The translations under genes were made by a program, and so were the position numbers. The notes beneath the pieces are model-generated. The model ran no database searches. It saw only the letters and a program-made list of their open reading frames with translations, and was not told the origin of the DNA. A stretch of 64,000 bases of DNA, from contig SYAZ01000032.1 of the NCBI GenBank assembly GCA_005788815.1, positions 28,748 through 92,747 on the forward strand. The letters are read 5' to 3'. The number at the start of each line of letters is the position of its first letter. The stretch's first letter is position 1. Origin of the DNA: Actinomycetota bacterium. GTDB lineage: Bacteria; Actinomycetota; Acidimicrobiia; Acidimicrobiales; Ilumatobacteraceae. This document shows, in pieces, positions 59,963 to 64,000 of the stretch.

Positions 59963-61902
59963 GCGGCCCTATTGGCCGTGCTTGTCTATTAGTTGGCATC
60001 ATCGGCGCATTCTTCGGGCTGTTTGCTGCAGTGTCGGGCACGCGACAGTCTGACGAAAAGGTCATGCGTCTCGTTCCGCGCTTTGCTTATCTTTCATGCG
60101 CGGCAGCCATTGCTGCGTTCGCAGCAATGGAATGGGGAATGATCACGCGTGATTTCTCACTTGCATATGTACAAAAAGTGGGCTCGTACAGCACCCCTGC
60201 GTTGTATAACTTCACAGCAGTGTGGAGCGCACTAGAAGGTTCCATCTTGCTGTGGCTACTCGTGCTCGCATGTCTCACTGTGGGCATCGTGGTGAAGTAT
60301 CGCACTCGATTAAACGACCCGATGGTGGGCTGGGCATTAGCAACCATGAACATTGTCATGTTGTTCTTCTTTGTGCTCACACTGGGACCAGCGAACCCAT
60401 TCAAATTGGGTGCGCCTGGCGTACTTGACGGACCAGGGCCAAACCCGTTGTTGCAAAACCACATCTTGGTGGTGTTTCACCCGCCCATTTTGTATTTGGG
60501 GTATGTAGGCATGACCGTGCCTTTTGCTTTTGCAATTGGTGCACTCATTACTGGTCGTGTTGGTGAAGGTTGGCTTGTTGAGACTCGTAGATGGGCATTG
60601 TTTTCCTGGGGCTTTCTCACGTTCGGCATCATCTTGGGTTCGTGGTGGAGCTATGAGGTGTTGGGCTGGAGCGGCGTGTGGGCGTGGGACCCAGTGGAGA
60701 ACGCATCGTTCATCCCGTGGCTAACAGCTACTGCCTACATTCACTCGGTTCTCGTGCAAGAGCGTCGCGGCATGTTGCGTGTGTGGAACTTGTCGTTATT
60801 GATTTCCACTTTCAGTCTCACAATTCTTGGAACCTTTCTGACACGTTCTGGAATCCTGAACAGTGTTCACGCATTTAGTGATTCCGACATCGGTCCGTTC
60901 TTGTTGACGTTCTTTGCAATCATCGTTGTTGTTTCGGTGGCTCTCATCGGGTGGCGTGGCGACAAACTGCGCGCACCAGGAACAATTGACTCGCCGCTCT
61001 CTCGTGAGGGTGCGTTCCTTGCAAACAACGTCATCTTTAGTGTGTTCGCCTTTGTTGTTTTATTGGGAACTGTTTTCCCACTCATTGTTGAAGCACTGCA
61101 AGATCGTCAACTAGTAGTAGGTGAGCCTTTCTTTGACACGTTGGCAGTTCCAGCAGGACTTACTTTGTTGTTCCTTATGTGCATTGCGCCGGTGTTGCCA
61201 TGGCGTAAGGCATCAGGCGAATTGCTGTCGCAACGTTTGTTCTGGCCGGCGTGGGCAGGCATTGCTGCGTTGGCACTCAGTGTTGTGTTGGGCGCTACCG
61301 GAATAAATCCATTGCTCACATTTACTCTTGGTGGTTTTGCTGGCGGTGCGGCACTTCGCCAGTTGGTATTAGCCACACGTCGACAAGGAATGCGCGGACT
61401 TGTGGGTCGTGCCAACGGTGGCATGGTGGTGCACATCGGTGTGATTCTGATTTCTGTGGCGTTGGCCGCATCAAACAGTTACACACACAGCCAGGAACTT
61501 ACGTTGAAAAAAGGTGTTGTTGCATCATTTGGTGGACACACCTTCGAACTCATGGGATTTGAACAATCAGCCGATGATCGTCGTTCGGTGATGTCTGCCG
61601 TTGTGAAGGTAGATGGCGCACAGAGTTATGCGCCGGCCATCAGTAAATTCACTTCGATGGGAATGAACATCGGTACCCCATCAGTGAAATCAACGTTGAC
61701 AAAAGATATTTACATCACGCTTGAGCCGCCAGTGAAGCCAACAAGCGATTCAGCAAAGATAAAAGTGTTCATCAAGCCAATGATTATGTGGTTATGGATT
61801 GGTGGCGGTCTCATGGGTATCGGAACCTTGCTATCTGCATTCCCTGGTAGCCGCCGCCGCCCTACAGATCCAACTTCAGCTCCGATTGGCGTGTCGGTAT
61901 GA
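59941..61902 (+). CDS. ccmF: heme lyase CcmF/NrfE family protein
   Basis: WSALEGSILLWLLVLA; FHPPILYLGYVGMTVPFAFAIGAL; GSWWSYEVLGWSGVWAWDPVENASFIPWL. Confidence 0.95.
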   Translation: MLSVGGLSGPIGRACLLVGIIGAFFGLFAAVSGTRQSDEKVMRLVPRFAYLSCAAAIAAFAAMEWGMITRDFSLAYVQKVGSYSTPALYNFTAVWSALEGSILLWLLVLACLTVGIVVKYRTRLNDPMVGWALATMNIVMLFFFVLTLGPANPFKLGAPGVLDGPGPNPLLQNHILVVFHPPILYLGYVGMTVPFAFAIGALITGRVGEGWLVETRRWALFSWGFLTFGIILGSWWSYEVLGWSGVWAWDPVENASFIPWLTATAYIHSVLVQERRGMLRVWNLSLLISTFSLTILGTFLTRSGILNSVHAFSDSDIGPFLLTFFAIIVVVSVALIGWRGDKLRAPGTIDSPLSREGAFLANNVIFSVFAFVVLLGTVFPLIVEALQDRQLVVGEPFFDTLAVPAGLTLLFLMCIAPVLPWRKASGELLSQRLFWPAWAGIAALALSVVLGATGINPLLTFTLGGFAGGAALRQLVLATRRQGMRGLVGRANGGMVVHIGVILISVALAASNSYTHSQELTLKKGVVASFGGHTFELMGFEQSADDRRSVMSAVVKVDGAQSYAPAISKFTSMGMNIGTPSVKSTLTKDIYITLEPPVKPTSDSAKIKVFIKPMIMWLWIGGGLMGIGTLLSAFPGSRRRPTDPTSAPIGVSV

Positions 61903-62468
61903 GCGCATCGCCGGGCTCTCGCCCTGTTGCGCCGTTCATCGCAGGCGCTGTCGGAACAGTTCTGCTGTTGTTTCTTGTGGTCTTAGCGCTCGCTAAGCCG
62001 GGCAAGTCAGATTCTGCGTCGTCTCCGTTACTTGGTGAACCAGCACCCGTTGTGAAGTCCACTACGACCAACAATGAACCTTTTGATTTAGCTCGTCGTA
62101 AAGGCAGTTGGGTCGTTCTCAATTTCTTTAACTCAACATGTGTGCCGTGTCGACAAGAGCATCCGTTGCTTGTTTCGTTTGCTAAAGAACAATTGACATC
62201 AGAAGATCCAGTTGAGTTGTACACCGTGGTGAATGATGACTCTGATGGTGCCGTGAATGCTTTCTTCGAAACAAATGGCGGAGATTGGCCAGTTGTACGA
62301 GATGATGACGGCTCCATTGCTGTTGCGTTTGGTATTGCAAAAGTGCCGGAGTCTTGGGTGATTGATCCGAATGGTTTTGTGCGGCTTCGTATTTTGGGCG
62401 CACTCACCGAAGGATTTCTCGCGCAGCGACTCACTGAATTAAAGACACAGTTCGCAGGTGGATCATGA
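61899..62468 (+). CDS. ccmG: thiol:disulfide interchange protein CcmG/DsbE
   Basis: VVLNFFNSTCVPCRQEHPLLVSFAKE thioredoxin-like CxxC. Confidence 0.9.
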   Translation: MSASPGSRPVAPFIAGAVGTVLLLFLVVLALAKPGKSDSASSPLLGEPAPVVKSTTTNNEPFDLARRKGSWVVLNFFNSTCVPCRQEHPLLVSFAKEQLTSEDPVELYTVVNDDSDGAVNAFFETNGGDWPVVRDDDGSIAVAFGIAKVPESWVIDPNGFVRLRILGALTEGFLAQRLTELKTQFAGGS

Positions 62469-62950
62469 AGAAGTTGAAGTCGTGGCCCGTGTGGATGTTG
62501 ATGGGGTTCCTTGTTATCGCTTTGCTGGCAGTTGGTTCCACTCGCGACGCTGGCCCGATGACACAAAGTGATCGCATTGATTCCATTACCAAACACATTG
62601 CATGCCCAACCTGCGATGGTGAAAGTGTGTATGTCTCGCGTGCAACGTCTGCAGAAAACATTCGCAAACAAGTAGCTCGTGATGTTGCTGCGGGCGAGTT
62701 ATCGGACGATGAGATTATTGCTTCGATTGCTCGTACCTTCAAAGCCCAGGTACTTCTGGTTCCTCGAGCAACCGGATTCGATTCGCTCGTGTGGGTGTTA
62801 CCTATTGCGGTGCTCATTTGTGCGGTTGCTGGATTGTGGGTGGCCTTTCGCCGGTGGCGCGGGCAAAACGTCTTGGGTGCAACTGATGAAGATGTTGCGC
62901 TTGTTGAAAAACTCTTGGCTGAAGACCCCACTGATGAGGAAAATGTCTGA
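62465..62950 (+). CDS. ccmH: cytochrome c maturation protein CcmH
   Basis: HIACPTCDGESVYVSRATSAENIRKQVARDVAAGELSDDEIIASI. Confidence 0.88.
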   Translation: MKKLKSWPVWMLMGFLVIALLAVGSTRDAGPMTQSDRIDSITKHIACPTCDGESVYVSRATSAENIRKQVARDVAAGELSDDEIIASIARTFKAQVLLVPRATGFDSLVWVLPIAVLICAVAGLWVAFRRWRGQNVLGATDEDVALVEKLLAEDPTDEENV

Positions 62951-63669
62951 TGTCTGAAGAACTGCGTGATGAACAACAGTTCTTATTGTCATCTCTGCGT
63001 GATTTAGAGAAAGAGCGCTCAGCGGGGGACATCGATGACAACGATTACGCAGCTCTTCGCGAGGGTTACATTGCCCGAGCCGCGGCCATTACACGTGAGA
63101 TAGACGGAGCACATCTTGAGAAGGTCGTCGAACCGCGTCGATGGGCACAGCGTCTCGTCGTGTCGCTTGTTGTCCTATCACTTGGCGTGGGTGCCGGCCT
63201 GGGGGTGGCGCGTAGCTCTGGTCAACGGTTACCTGGCGACTCTGCCACCGGTGGCATCGAGCAAAGCACGGCAACAATGCTGGCAAATGCGCGGCAATTG
63301 AACTTCTCTGATCCGTCGAAAGCTATAGAGATTTATTCCGAAGTCTTGAAACTGGAGCCCGATAATCCAGAGGCACTGACGTATCGGTCGTGGATTCTTG
63401 CGTTGACCGCACGTGACGCAACGGGAAGCGTGAAGCAATTGGCGCTGGCGACTGCAGTGACAGACTTGTTGCGCGCGCAAGCGGTGGACCCTGAATACCC
63501 AGATGCTCATTGCTTTTTAGGAATCGTGTATTTCCGTTTTCTAGACAACGAGGGTCTGGCACAGAAACAACTGCAAGTGTGCCAAGTGCAGAACCCGCCA
63601 AAAGAAGTGAAGGCGTTTGTTGAGGCAATCGTGAAAGAAGTCGATGCCGCTGTGAAGCGCGGCGAATAG
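62950..63669 (+). CDS. ccmI: CcmI-like TPR protein
   Basis: EEQQFLLSSLRDLEKERSAGDIDDNDYAALREGYIARAAAI; TM; TPR-like repeats; operon position. Confidence 0.8.
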   Translation: MSEELRDEQQFLLSSLRDLEKERSAGDIDDNDYAALREGYIARAAAITREIDGAHLEKVVEPRRWAQRLVVSLVVLSLGVGAGLGVARSSGQRLPGDSATGGIEQSTATMLANARQLNFSDPSKAIEIYSEVLKLEPDNPEALTYRSWILALTARDATGSVKQLALATAVTDLLRAQAVDPEYPDAHCFLGIVYFRFLDNEGLAQKQLQVCQVQNPPKEVKAFVEAIVKEVDAAVKRGE

Positions 63670-63684
63670 CTTTCAGGCCACGAA

Positions 63685-64000
63685 CTACACCGTTGGTGGG
63701 TCCCAATACTCGGCGCGCACAAATACGCCGTCTTCGCGGTGCAACACAAACAAGCTGGCCTTCTTCAGTGCACGTGGCGCGTCAGTCATGTCCATGCCGC
63801 GGCGGAACAAACCATTCACCATGTCGGGGATCACATCGCCGTGACTACACAACACTGCGTTGTCGGGCGCGTCTTCAAGCACGGCTAAGGACTTTTCAAG
63901 AGGCGAGTCTTCTTCAATGCGGGGCTCCACAACAACTGGCAGCCCGCACAGTTCGCTCAGTGGCTCCAAGGTCTGAATGCAACGCAGGTAGGGGCTAGAT
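63685..64000 (-). CDS. histidine phosphatase family protein (SixA-like), C-terminal fragment; 5' end outside the window
   Basis: SSPYLRCIQTLEPLSEL...VLCSHGDVIPDMV; frame open to window end. Confidence 0.8.
   Translation of the reverse strand, partial: SSPYLRCIQTLEPLSELCGLPVVVEPRIEEDSPLEKSLAVLEDAPDNAVLCSHGDVIPDMVNGLFRRGMDMTDAPRALKKASLFVLHREDGVFVRAEYWDPPTV

Noticed and set aside
61862-62671. 269-aa minus-strand ORF
   Set aside because: Antisense to ccmG/ccmH, no motif support
63685-64000. Histidine phosphatase fragment as the missing CobC (alpha-ribazole phosphatase)
   Set aside because: Same superfamily, but truncated by the window, more SixA-like in SPYLRCIQT context, and >30 kb from the cob operon; cannot be assigned as CobC

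Overview
This 64 kb window looks like an ordinary, densely coded, operon-rich actinobacterial chromosome segment. Mycothiol-type and Ino1 genes, HelD, class E sortase, an HU with a Lys/Ala tail and Thr-rich linkers suggest an Acidimicrobiia-like organism, but that placement is inference. I saw no rRNA, tRNA, CRISPR array, phage or transposase. Recognisable blocks: lgt; gatCAB; a ferric-iron ABC transporter (fbpABC) with a DtxR/IdeR-like double palindrome; ilvD; ino1; a haloalkane dehalogenase-I-like hydrolase; ilvBNC preceded by a Val/Leu-rich leader peptide and a terminator; metY; PAC2; serC; an aspartate aminotransferase; a cobalamin-riboswitch operon (btuFCD-cobO-cobU-cobS-[HAD-cobT fusion]); copC-copD; HU; a giant multidomain surface lipoprotein (1737 aa from the likely start) and a nearby 403-aa lipoprotein; a TPP-riboswitch thiamine operon; nfuA; helD; a DtxR-family regulator; sortase E; and a complete System I cytochrome c maturation operon including a short ccmD missing from the ORF track. 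The most unusual signals are: (1) two secreted lipoproteins carrying a domain that strongly resembles the F-box-associated (FBA) glycan-binding domain of eukaryotic Fbs ubiquitin ligases, flanking a TetR gene, with an 11-bp inverted repeat upstream of one of them; (2) a HAD-phosphatase-like domain fused to CobT in an operon lacking a recognisable CobC; (3) the ilvB attenuator-like leader; (4) a DtxR-family protein that appears to lack a key metal ligand. All homology statements rest on motif recognition from memory; no database search was run.
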